The translations under genes and the position numbers were made by a program. A stretch of 64,000 nucleotides of DNA from Desulfovibrio sp. Huiquan2017. Lineage in GTDB: Bacteria; Desulfobacterota; Desulfovibrionia; Desulfovibrionales; Desulfovibrionaceae. Below are positions 16,803 to 23,889 of this stretch, one piece after another. A model generated the notes under the pieces. That model was given only the letters and a program-made list of their open reading frames with translations, was not told the origin of the DNA and did no database searches. The stretch's first letter is position 1. Each line of letters starts with the position of its first letter. The stretch is from NCBI RefSeq assembly GCF_017351175.1, contig NZ_JAFMPN010000001.1, positions 124,001 to 188,000 on the forward strand, written 5' to 3'.

Positions 16803-17009
16803 TTATCCTTCTTCAAGATCATTCAGGAATGATTTGTCCCAAAAACATCTCGCGTCAAGTACACCATGTAAATAGTGATACAGCGGAGTTTCTCTTATTT
16901 CATCATGGGCCGTTTCAAGCAAATTCTTCAATTCAGTAAGCTTGCAGAAAGGCCCCATATCATCAGCCTTTGATACGAATTCCCAAAGTTGCTGTTCCTG
17001 ATCCTGCAT
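16803..17009 (-). CDS. Hypothetical protein downstream of the relaxase
   Basis: An acidic protein of 68 residues from ATG 17007-17009 (MQDQEQQLWEFVSKADDMG), beginning right after the relaxase stop at 17014. The frame stays open further upstream, so starts at 17066 or 17078 are possible and would overlap the relaxase end; no ribosome site clearly decides. It ends LDARCFWDKSFLNDLEEG and abuts the next gene. No motif recognised. Same-strand, tightly packed position indicates membership of the mobilization operon. Confidence 0.5.
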   Translation of the reverse strand: MQDQEQQLWEFVSKADDMGPFCKLTELKNLLETAHDEIRETPLYHYLHGVLDARCFWDKSFLNDLEEG

Positions 17010-17013
17010 GCCG

Positions 17014-18027
17014 TCACCAGTCCATTCCAGGACGATGCCTATCCTGATCTTCAAATTTTGGTTCATAACCAATTCCATGAAGATACTTTTCAGCCGCCTC
17101 AGCTTGCTCGGGATATCCAATCTGATCAATCTGATCAGCCAGTTTTTCAGCCAGTTTTTTCAACTCTCCGGGTTCCACCAGGACTCCCTTTCTGGACATA
17201 TCTTCAAGCTTCCCCCGAAGATCTGCCTTGATTTTCTCGTTGTCTCCGAGGGACGCATACCCCTCAAATTCAACTAACTTCTCCAAGGTTTCTGCATATG
17301 CAGCAAATGGAACCTTGGGGGCATCTTTGGGATTGGGAGACGGTTTGGATTGAATATCTCCATTGATAATCCGTTCCAACTCCTCTCTATTGGCAATTTG
17401 GATGCCATACTCATCGGCTGCTCGAAGACATTTCTCAATGAATCTCGGACTCTTACTCGTCACCATAACATTGCCTTCACCCCATCTAGCATTTCCATAG
17501 ATGAGGGATGCCGCAACCGCCTCATAACTGTCTTGATTTACGTATAATTTTCTTCCGTCCGGCTGCTCATAGAACTGGACTTCTCCCTGCTCATTAGAGA
17601 ACAAGGCCCAGCCGTCTTCCTCCTCTTCCATCTGAATGCCTTCAAACAGCTCAGCGGCACGATTCCGCGCAGCTTCAAGGGCTTCTTGACGGGAGCATGT
17701 GGGGGTTGGAAGGCCTCCCTCATCGTCTTCTGCGGAGGAGATAATGAATATGGGTTTATCCAGCTTCTTCATGGGCTCGGGCAAAATGATCCTTTGTCGA
17801 ATCGACTGCCAGGGGATACCGACCTCATGGCCTTGAAAGTGTTCACCTTCACAATCAAGACCGAAACCCATAATTTTTTTAATCTTTTCATTGTAGTGAA
17901 GCTTTGCTTCAATACCCTTTTCTCTCAAAGCGGCGGCGAAATCCATCAATTCAATCCGCTCTTCTTCTTGGTCCATAATTTCGCTGATTGTTGCCCGAAC
18001 CTGATTTTGTAAGCTCTCTCTATCCAT
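17014..18027 (-). CDS. Internal-start C-terminal product of the relaxase gene
   Basis: Inside the relaxase frame, the ATG of Met382 (18025-18027) is preceded by AGGAGG at 8 bases, in a stretch that begins right after the stop codon of the nested gene (18042-18044). This is a full translation start, better than that of the relaxase itself. It would give a separate 337-residue protein beginning MDRESLQNQVRATISEIMDQ. The C-terminal region has no recognised enzymatic motif. RSF1010 is the known precedent: its mobA frame also yields a separate C-terminal protein from an internal start. That this happens here is inference from the signal. Confidence 0.6.
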   Translation of the reverse strand: MDRESLQNQVRATISEIMDQEEERIELMDFAAALREKGIEAKLHYNEKIKKIMGFGLDCEGEHFQGHEVGIPWQSIRQRIILPEPMKKLDKPIFIISSAEDDEGGLPTPTCSRQEALEAARNRAAELFEGIQMEEEEDGWALFSNEQGEVQFYEQPDGRKLYVNQDSYEAVAASLIYGNARWGEGNVMVTSKSPRFIEKCLRAADEYGIQIANREELERIINGDIQSKPSPNPKDAPKVPFAAYAETLEKLVEFEGYASLGDNEKIKADLRGKLEDMSRKGVLVEPGELKKLAEKLADQIDQIGYPEQAEAAEKYLHGIGYEPKFEDQDRHRPGMDW

Positions 18028-19170
18028 TTTTGTATCCTCCTCTATTGTAAGAGATTTTGACGCACCCATTGCTGAGATTCCGGGGGCATCGTTTGGTATT
18101 TTTGCACTACCCTGTCCCAATTGGACGCTTTCATTGCGAGGTTGTTGAACCGGACCTCTATCCACCCAATGGTGCCCAGCGCCAAGATCATGCCCATCAA
18201 GAGACTGCACAGTAGGATCTGTTTCAGTTTTGGGCTTTGAGCCTGAGCCGGCGGACTGGAAAACGTCCTGAGGATTGATAAAGTTTCTCCCTGTCGTCGA
18301 TTCGTTCGGGCGAGGCCTTCCAGTATCTCGCTGAGCCGATCTTTCCCGGCCTGCGCCCGAGCTTTCTCCTTCATTTGGTCTATTTTGCCCATTCACGTTC
18401 TCCTCAAGCACCCGCGCAACCTGCTTATAAGAATATGATTTACCAATGTCGGAGGCCTTGTAAGAGCACTCTTCGCCTGTCGTAGGCTCGACATAGTTGA
18501 GCCTGTAGCCTGCTCCTCTGGCATTCCTCTTCAACTCGATCCCGCTCAAAGACAGACCTGCGGTCAAATCCTCCCAAGATTTCGATTTCAGCAAAGCCTC
18601 GTCGATAGCTGCGGCAATGACAAATTTGGGCGGAATTTCAACCCCTTTGCGCAACCACATTTCAGCTTCTCGTTTCGAGCATTTGATGGTCTTTTGTGGT
18701 CGATATTTTGATGAGTCGCGATTTCTGGTGACAACCAGGCCAAGCTGACGTTCGATGAGGTCTGATGCTTTTTGCGCTGCATCAGCATCATGCTGGCCGT
18801 GCCAAAGCTCCCCACCAAGCCCAATGCGGGAAGCGATTACATGGATATGGTCATGCTCTGTGTCCTGATGGCGTATCGCGACGAATTGGTGGCTAGCAGA
18901 CGACAGCCCTACTGACTCCACCAATATCTCAGCAGCCTTGTTCCACTGTTGGTCTGTGAGATGTTCCCCCGGGGCAGCACTTAAGCTGACATGCCACACA
19001 GGACGGCCACATTCAGGTCGAAGTTGCCGCGATATTGAAAATTCAGAAGCCAATTCCCGAGGATTTACCCCATCTAAATTGCCTCCGACGATCACCGCTC
19101 CTTTTTTGGCAGAAAGGGCATAATTGAGTACGCCACGAAATCCAGATCCACGCACAACGTTAGGTCTCAT
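17014..19170 (-). CDS. MobP-type relaxase
   Basis: A 718-residue relaxase. Residues about 1-200 are the nickase domain: an early Tyr (GVLNYALSAKKG), and the metal-binding three-histidine motif HQDTEHDHIH at residues 101-110. Such enzymes nick oriT, stay bound to the 5' end and lead the strand into the recipient. Residues about 255-380 are a low-complexity linker (Gly, Ser, Pro, Arg, Asn rich), under which another protein is encoded in a second frame. The C-terminal 337 residues are a separate region with its own ribosome site at Met382. GGAGTG precedes the ATG; it overlaps mobC by 11 bases. Confidence 0.88.
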   Translation of the reverse strand: MRPNVVRGSGFRGVLNYALSAKKGAVIVGGNLDGVNPRELASEFSISRQLRPECGRPVWHVSLSAAPGEHLTDQQWNKAAEILVESVGLSSASHQFVAIRHQDTEHDHIHVIASRIGLGGELWHGQHDADAAQKASDLIERQLGLVVTRNRDSSKYRPQKTIKCSKREAEMWLRKGVEIPPKFVIAAAIDEALLKSKSWEDLTAGLSLSGIELKRNARGAGYRLNYVEPTTGEECSYKASDIGKSYSYKQVARVLEENVNGQNRPNEGESSGAGRERSAQRDTGRPRPNESTTGRNFINPQDVFQSAGSGSKPKTETDPTVQSLDGHDLGAGHHWVDRGPVQQPRNESVQLGQGSAKIPNDAPGISAMGASKSLTIEEDTKMDRESLQNQVRATISEIMDQEEERIELMDFAAALREKGIEAKLHYNEKIKKIMGFGLDCEGEHFQGHEVGIPWQSIRQRIILPEPMKKLDKPIFIISSAEDDEGGLPTPTCSRQEALEAARNRAAELFEGIQMEEEEDGWALFSNEQGEVQFYEQPDGRKLYVNQDSYEAVAASLIYGNARWGEGNVMVTSKSPRFIEKCLRAADEYGIQIANREELERIINGDIQSKPSPNPKDAPKVPFAAYAETLEKLVEFEGYASLGDNEKIKADLRGKLEDMSRKGVLVEPGELKKLAEKLADQIDQIGYPEQAEAAEKYLHGIGYEPKFEDQDRHRPGMDW
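18042..18392 (-). CDS. Nested MobB/MbeB-like membrane protein inside the relaxase gene
   Basis: A 116-residue protein wholly inside the relaxase gene in another frame on the same strand. GAGGAG lies 7 bases before its ATG (18390-18392). It starts MGKIDQMKEKARAQAGKDRL (charged helix), contains RTNRRQGETLSIL, then one membrane helix (ILLCSLLMGMILALGTIGW), and ends WVRQNLLQ. The relaxase linker above it is compositionally odd, as expected when the other frame is constrained. Accessory mob proteins with this topology nested in relaxase genes are known (mbeB in ColE1, mobB in RSF1010). Sequence homology to them is not claimed; position, size and topology are the evidence. Confidence 0.7.
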   Translation of the reverse strand: MGKIDQMKEKARAQAGKDRLSEILEGLARTNRRQGETLSILRTFSSPPAQAQSPKLKQILLCSLLMGMILALGTIGWIEVRFNNLAMKASNWDRVVQKYQTMPPESQQWVRQNLLQ

Positions 19171-19507
19171 CAGACACTCCGATAAGCTGACGCCGCAATT
19201 CTGCTATTGCTTTGCGTAACTCTGTCAGCATGGCCGGATCAAAAGAGGGACGACCTCCCACTTTGGCCACCTCGACCAAATAAGTTAGCCCGCCAGCCAC
19301 CTGCGCAAGATAAGCCCAGGCTTCACGGTTAATTTTTGGTATTATTCTCGGTGGTCGTTGCAGTGCCGCAGTTCTCAACCAGGCCGCGCGAGAAATGGCT
19401 CCTCGCCGGGAATCGACCACAGCAAGCTCCGCTGAAGTCAAACGGCAATTAACTTGGTGCCGCCGCAGCTCAATTTCCGACTTAGTTTTTGGTCCTGGTT
19501 TTCTCAT
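19160..19507 (-). CDS. mobC: MobC-type relaxosome protein
   Basis: A 115-residue basic protein typical of MobC: RRHQVNCRLTSAELAVVDSR is the ribbon-helix-helix-like start, SRAAWLRTAAL the second helix, and AYLAQVAGGLTYLVEVAKVG plus AELRRQLIGV the conserved C-terminal helices. MobC binds near oriT, helps melt the nic site and recruits the relaxase. Its ATGA overlaps the stop of the upstream gene and its end overlaps the relaxase start by 11 bases, so all three are translationally coupled. Confidence 0.82.
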   Translation of the reverse strand: MRKPGPKTKSEIELRRHQVNCRLTSAELAVVDSRRGAISRAAWLRTAALQRPPRIIPKINREAWAYLAQVAGGLTYLVEVAKVGGRPSFDPAMLTELRKAIAELRRQLIGVSDET

Positions 19508-20421
19508 TCCGCCCTCCGCGTAGGAGGAACCGGATGAGCATCACAATCGGCAGATTGTGATAGCGAAATCATAGGTTCCTCCTCACCATTTTGAGCGAGA
19601 GCGGCAAGTCGCTGAGCACGGAACTTCTCCGCTACTCGGCGCCCCTCTTTTTGACGCTCAGCCTCAGCGGCTTGTTGCTCTACTTCTCTTCGCTTTTGGT
19701 TTGCCTCAGCCTGCTTAACTCGCTGAATTGACGCTTCTCTCGCTCGCTCTATGCGGAGATCTTCCCGTTCTTTGGAACGGAGAGCATCCAGACACGATAG
19801 ATCAAGCGTTCCCAGCAGGGCTCGTTTTTTTAACGTTTCGACTAAACCAGCCTTGTTCGTTTTGGTGTTGTACTTGGCATAGAGCCGGATGAAGTCTTCT
19901 TCATCCGCAGAGAGTACACGACCACAACCACCTTGTTCTTGCACAGAGGGAGATGTTGTGGGTGGTGTTTTGGATGAAAGGGAAGAAGAAGGAGAAAAAG
20001 TAGTTGTAGTTAAAGGGGGTGGATTTTGCTTGGTGCTTTGCTTAATCAAATATGGATTGCCACCACACTTCCCAGCGGCACTCCTCACCTCACTAAGAGC
20101 CTGATTTCTCAACATTCTCGCACAATATATGCAACCTTCATCATCCTGTTTTAAAACATTTGAATCGACTAATTCGCGAAGTATTTTTTGAAATTTTTTC
20201 GGCGTAATCCTAAATATTTTAGAACATTTTTTTGCGAAATTTTGATCAGAAAATGGATCTCGTTTTTCTCCTGCCACCCACAAAACGCCATACTCAGGCG
20301 AATCGTGAGTCACACATATGAACGCTATCATGATGGCCTGAGCTTGAAGAGAGCAGCCCTGCAGATCGAGGTCATTTAGCCAATCGCGGGGGTAGAACTG
20401 GAAAGCAGGACGTTGATTCAT
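19504..20421 (-). CDS. Replication-associated protein (phage replisome-organizer-like)
   Basis: A 305-residue protein. Residues about 1-120 begin FQFYPRDWLNDLDLQGCSLQ and contain IAFICVTHDSPEYGVLWVAG, the opening seen in phage replisome-organizer/DUF1376-like proteins that help load replication machinery. A Ser/Thr/Pro-rich linker follows (about 128-155), then a long charged coiled coil (RIERAREASIQRVKQAEANQ). In an integrative element such a protein may act in replication after excision. Function is by family resemblance only. It starts a few bases after the AlpA-like gene and couples to mobC through a 4-base overlap. Confidence 0.62.
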   Translation of the reverse strand: MNQRPAFQFYPRDWLNDLDLQGCSLQAQAIMIAFICVTHDSPEYGVLWVAGEKRDPFSDQNFAKKCSKIFRITPKKFQKILRELVDSNVLKQDDEGCIYCARMLRNQALSEVRSAAGKCGGNPYLIKQSTKQNPPPLTTTTFSPSSSLSSKTPPTTSPSVQEQGGCGRVLSADEEDFIRLYAKYNTKTNKAGLVETLKKRALLGTLDLSCLDALRSKEREDLRIERAREASIQRVKQAEANQKRREVEQQAAEAERQKEGRRVAEKFRAQRLAALAQNGEEEPMISLSQSADCDAHPVPPTRRAE

Positions 20422-20423
20422 CG

Positions 20424-20654
20424 TTACCGCTTCCTTGGCCGACCTGGACCGCGCCTGACTGGCATTTGGCCGGCATCAAGAGAGGCCAGAAATCCGTTCA
20501 CATCAGAAAGCCTGAAGCGGACAGAACGACCTATCTTCACCGAAGGGGGCAAAAGCTGGGGAGATTTTGAACAATAAGTCCTTACGGTATGGACTGACAG
20601 ATCAAGGATATTGGCCAGCTCGATTACGCCAATTAATTTGTCTTCAACTTTCAT
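20424..20654 (-). CDS. AlpA/excisionase-type helix-turn-helix protein
   Basis: A 76-residue DNA-binding protein: GVIELANILDLSVHTVRTYC is the helix-turn-helix of the MerR-like/AlpA class, followed by the wing SVKIGRSVRFRLSDVNGFLA and an AT-hook-like RRGPGRPRKR tail. AAGG lies 7 bases before the ATG. Proteins of this kind act as excisionases or activate the integrase of their element. As first gene of the leftward run it probably controls the mob genes and excision. Confidence 0.82.
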   Translation of the reverse strand: MKVEDKLIGVIELANILDLSVHTVRTYCSKSPQLLPPSVKIGRSVRFRLSDVNGFLASLDAGQMPVRRGPGRPRKR

Positions 20655-21188
20655 AAAACAGCCTTGTGTTTACGAGTACAAGTTGAGACAAATCATACGC
20701 TATTTTTATTTTTTATCAAATCAAGTCAGCCAGTTATCCCATTCAAACGTTATACAGGTAAATTTTGAAAATGTGAAAAAATCTGCAGAAAATTGTGCAA
20801 TAATTTGCAGAACAAATCTCTAGATTTAATCTAAATTCAAACGTTATATGTATAAAATTGGAATTTTATAATCAGAGCCACCACTGAAAAAAACTTTGCA
20901 AACTATTACAGTGTAATATAAGTATATATTGAACTTTTTTAATATTGTTATAGAGGTTGCATCATTTTTTCGTCCGACATGCCACTTGGCTAGATCATAT
21001 TGACTTGACGGTTCGGTTTGTCGGTTTTAGGGGCTAACGATAAAAAGCGACTTGCTAGCGTAAAGGTCATTCTGCTTCGTTTTTTATAGTTCAGGTCCTA
21101 AAGACACTGGACAGAGACAGGCTGAACATATCATAGAACTAGACGGCGGCATCCCTTTGGGGAGGACACCGTTCAAGGGAGCGCGAAC
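20655..21188. other. 534-base AT-rich noncoding region of the element (possible oriT/oriV)
   Basis: No gene longer than a chance frame. It separates the leftward mob run from the rightward methyltransferase, so it must hold two divergent promoters. It contains a 14-bp direct repeat, an imperfect inverted repeat at 20782-20811 (TCTGCA/TGCAGA arms), and GCTAACG near 21033 echoed as GCTAGCG near 21054. It is the only long noncoding stretch in the element and the natural place for oriT or an origin; no nic consensus is recognisable to me. Confidence 0.45.
20741..20848 (+). repeat. 14-bp direct repeat ATTCAAACGTTATA
   Basis: Exact copies at 20741-20754 and 20835-20848, 94 bases apart, upstream of the AlpA-like gene. 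They could be operators of that regulator or iteron-like origin sites. Confidence 0.6.
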
Positions 21189-22055
21189 ATGGGTTTCACT
21201 TACAGCCCTCTGAGATATCCTGGTGGGAAATCATCCCTTGCCCCATTCCTGACAGAGGTTGTCAAGCTGAACGGAGTCGAGGGCGGAACCTATATTGAAC
21301 CATTCGGAGGGGGGGCAGGGGCAGCTCTGGCGTTACTCTTGAAAGGCGTTGTTCAACAGATCGTAATTAACGATTATGATCCCCTCTTGGCGTCCTTTTG
21401 GAAGTCACTACTGAGTGAGACGCAAAGATTCCTCGAAATGGTCGCCAATGTGCCGTTGGATATTGAAGAATGGCATCGACAAAAAGCAGTTCTCGCAAAT
21501 CAGAAAACAGCATCTCGGTTTGATCTAGGCTTTGCGGCCTTTTATCTCAATCGATGCAACCGGTCTGGAATTCTTAAGGCAGGCCCGATAGGAGGGAAGC
21601 TGCAAAATGGCTCGTATACCTTGGATGCTCGGTTCAACCGTGAAGGTTTGATAGAAAAAATTCAGCACATTGAAAGGTATAAGGACCATATTATTGTGCA
21701 TGAAAAGGACGCAATTGAACTGCTTGAGTCCGTTGTGCCTTCGATATCTGGGCCAAAGATTATTTACCTCGACCCCCCATATTATATGAAGGGTCAGCAG
21801 TTATACATGAACGCCTATAATCATGAAGACCATGAAAACTTAGCATGGCTCCTTTCCTCTACATGCAAAGATGAACTCTGGGTATTGACCTATGATGATG
21901 CACCCGAGATACGTGGTATGTATGATGCCGGAACGGTTTTAACATACTCGCTCAACTACTTTGCCCACCATGCAAAAAAGGGGAGTGAGTTGCTCATCAC
22001 TCCCCCTAGTCTCAAGCTTCCGAATGAAGTAGCGGTTAGCTATGGCTTGGCTTAA
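21189..22055 (+). CDS. D12-class N6-adenine DNA methyltransferase (Dam-like)
   Basis: A 288-residue methyltransferase with PLRYPGGKSSLAPFL at the N-terminus, the AdoMet motif IEPFGGGAGAAL (36-47), NRCNRSGI (121-128) in the target-recognition side and the catalytic DPPY at 195-198. These are the D12/alpha-class features of Dam and phage methyltransferases that modify the adenine N6. Recognition sequence is unknown; GATC is the class favourite. GGGAG lies 7 bases upstream of the ATG. It converges with the ParB-like gene with a 4-base overlap of stops. No recognisable restriction endonuclease is adjacent. Confidence 0.9.
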   Translation: MGFTYSPLRYPGGKSSLAPFLTEVVKLNGVEGGTYIEPFGGGAGAALALLLKGVVQQIVINDYDPLLASFWKSLLSETQRFLEMVANVPLDIEEWHRQKAVLANQKTASRFDLGFAAFYLNRCNRSGILKAGPIGGKLQNGSYTLDARFNREGLIEKIQHIERYKDHIIVHEKDAIELLESVVPSISGPKIIYLDPPYYMKGQQLYMNAYNHEDHENLAWLLSSTCKDELWVLTYDDAPEIRGMYDAGTVLTYSLNYFAHHAKKGSELLITPPSLKLPNEVAVSYGLA

Positions 22056-23440
22056 TCTTGTAGAAGTAGATCAATGATCTGTTCGACGTGCCCCCAGAAG
22101 TTTCGGAGGTCGTCCTTTGTGGGCTTTCCATAGTCGCCATGGACGTAATCGTTTAAGGTTTCAATATGCACAAACGACTCACTGTCTTTCGCTGTAAATC
22201 GTTTGAACTTAACGCAGGTAGAACGATCAGGGAACCAATCTGCATGATTCGAGACTAAGAAGTTAATCCGCTTAGATAGACCTTTGGTCCTGCCATCTTC
22301 ATTCTTGGTTTCGTCAAGCTTCCCATTGATCTCGTAAAGACGCTGGACGGAAAGGTCGAGGATCGACCTCAACAACATCCCGCTTGCGTGCGGATAGGAC
22401 CCGACAGACATTTTATGGCCTTCCGAAAGCAACTCGTTCAGCTTCCCCATCCCAGTGTTGAAAGACATAGTGTCAGGGACAAGGCGCTCCTTCTTCCGAC
22501 GAGGTCTTGGTTTTCGCGTTTCCTTTTTCTCGCCCCCATCTTCAGTTGGCGGTGCTTCAAACTCGTACTCTCCTGATTTGCCACTTGAAAACTTGATGAA
22601 AACATCTTCAATGAATTTGGCACGTTGATCCACATCTTTATGCGTCCTAGCTGTAAGCTTACCGTCCACGATTAGCTTGCATAAATGCAGAATGACCTTC
22701 AAAAATTCATCTTGAGGAATTGTGTACGTAAGCTTTGAACCAACAAGCTGCAATCCAGCGAGCTCTTGGAAACGCTTAGCTTCAAAAATTCTGGAGAGGG
22801 TAGATGTTTGGAATTTTTCGTGAAGATAAGCGTCCTTCACAGTATCAGGGATGTCAGCTCCTCGGATCATCTCCCTCAAAAGGATTGTAATAGCCGCTGT
22901 GCGGACTTCAGCGATTTTTACCGAATACCGGTCAGCGATCTCTTCATGATTGACCCCTCGAAGGACTTCACCTGCCAAGAAACGCATTTTCATAATGCGT
23001 TGCCACGGCGAGGTCATCTCTGATCCGTGTCTTGCAATAAGAATAGGTGCGACTTCATCCTTGCTTGGCGCAATGTAGACACTCAGCTTTTCCCATTGAG
23101 AGACATCAATATCTTCTGCAAGGCGGATATATGAATACTTCTTGCGCGGAGGAGCGAGGGCAGGATTCCTGAGAAGTTTTAGGGCTGTGATACGCCGATT
23201 GCCCTCCACAACAACAAACTTCTTGCCAACTTTTGCCACAATTGGTGTTTCATTGATGAAGAAGCCGTTTTGGGCGATGCTTTTTGCGATTTCAAGCACC
23301 TTAAACTCGTCAACTAGGAAATGAATTATTGCTGACTGACTTTGCTGAAGCATTTCCTCGGGCAGGCGCGGGTTTTCTCGGTCCAATTGCAGAGCATCTA
23401 CTGACAACTTTCTCAATTCCCAATTCGAGTAATCTATCAT
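22052..23440 (-). CDS. ParB-fold protein with possible HEPN-like C-terminus
   Basis: A 462-residue protein from ATG 23438-23440 (GGGAG six bases upstream; a longer frame exists). Residues about 10-95 are a ParB/sulfiredoxin-like domain: LDRENPRLPEE, then NETPIVAKVGKKFVVVEGNR with the EGNRRITALK motif. Middle: helical, with HEEIADRYSVKIAEVRTAAI like a ParB helix-turn-helix, then a basic linker (KETRKPRPRRKKERL). The C-terminus (HIETLNDYVHGDYGKPT) resembles HEPN/DUF4145-type helical domains, where a conserved H near the end may be catalytic; this is tentative. Next to an adenine methyltransferase it could be the effector of a defence pair or a regulator. Confidence 0.7.
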   Translation of the reverse strand: MIDYSNWELRKLSVDALQLDRENPRLPEEMLQQSQSAIIHFLVDEFKVLEIAKSIAQNGFFINETPIVAKVGKKFVVVEGNRRITALKLLRNPALAPPRKKYSYIRLAEDIDVSQWEKLSVYIAPSKDEVAPILIARHGSEMTSPWQRIMKMRFLAGEVLRGVNHEEIADRYSVKIAEVRTAAITILLREMIRGADIPDTVKDAYLHEKFQTSTLSRIFEAKRFQELAGLQLVGSKLTYTIPQDEFLKVILHLCKLIVDGKLTARTHKDVDQRAKFIEDVFIKFSSGKSGEYEFEAPPTEDGGEKKETRKPRPRRKKERLVPDTMSFNTGMGKLNELLSEGHKMSVGSYPHASGMLLRSILDLSVQRLYEINGKLDETKNEDGRTKGLSKRINFLVSNHADWFPDRSTCVKFKRFTAKDSESFVHIETLNDYVHGDYGKPTKDDLRNFWGHVEQIIDLLLQD

Positions 23441-23642
23441 CTCCTTCTCCCGTTTCCGTTCAAGACAGTCCTTGCAAGACACACTCTCGATATTGTGCAT
23501 TTGGTAACAAGTCAATCTGAAGTCGAGAATAAAGCGAAAGGGAGGCGGGGACTTAAACCGAGCAATTACAGAGGGGCTATTGTTAACAGCCTCTAATCAA
23601 AGGATTTGTGCAACTGGCGCATATTACCCTTGTTGCTCCATT

Positions 23643-23683
23643 TGTTCCATTTTTGTTCCACTCAGCGTATAGATTGGAACAAA
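23643..23683 (+). repeat. TTGTTCCA repeats (candidate integrase arm sites, right)
   Basis: TTGTTCCA at 23643-23650 and 23654-23661, and its reverse complement TGGAACAA at 23676-23683. The left end carries the same octamer three times, and TTGTTCCATTTTTGTTCCAC is shared almost base for base between ends. Confidence 0.6.
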
Positions 23684-23766
23684 ACGATATGCATCTATCC
23701 AAATCCATATTAAATGAATTCAAATAGTTGTATAAAAAATTCAACAATACCAGCTTACTAGATTGC

Positions 23767-23823
23767 GACTTAAAATCCCTTGGAGCTTGCTCCGTGCGGG
23801 TTCAAATCCCGCCCCGGGTACCA
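23767..23823 (+). repeat. Right attachment repeat (attR)
   Basis: Exact 57-bp copy of the tRNA-Leu 3' end (14826-14882), from the anticodon stem to CCA. It is a truncated tRNA lacking the 5' half and should not be called as a gene. Confidence 0.93.
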
Positions 23824-23830
23824 GATAAGC

Positions 23831-23867
23831 AACGGCCCGCAACGCATGCGTTGCGGGCCGTTTTTCC
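23831..23867 (+). terminator. Native terminator of tRNA-Leu, displaced by the element
   Basis: AACGGCCCGCAACGCA/TGCGTTGCGGGCCGTT (23831-23862) is a perfect palindromic stem followed by a T-run. It sits 7 bases after attR, the distance expected from the original tRNA 3' end. Confidence 0.85.
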
Positions 23868-23889
23868 TTTTCTTGTCCGGGACGTGTCC

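Larger units (their letters stand above)
14826..23823. mobile_element. Integrative mobilizable element in tRNA-Leu
   Basis: About 8.9 kb lies between two exact 57-bp copies of the tRNA-Leu 3' end. It is visibly more AT-rich than either flank. Contents in order: tyrosine integrase next to attL, small membrane and hypothetical genes, a relaxase gene with nested genes, MobC, a replication-like gene, an AlpA-type regulator, a 534-base noncoding stretch, and a methyltransferase/ParB-like pair next to attR. It has mobilization genes but no type IV secretion genes, so it would need a helper conjugation system. Integrase arm-site-like repeats lie at both ends. Confidence 0.9.

Noticed and set aside
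23767-23823. Second tRNA-Leu
   Set aside because: Only the 3' 57 bases are present, without acceptor 5' strand or D arm; it is the attR repeat.
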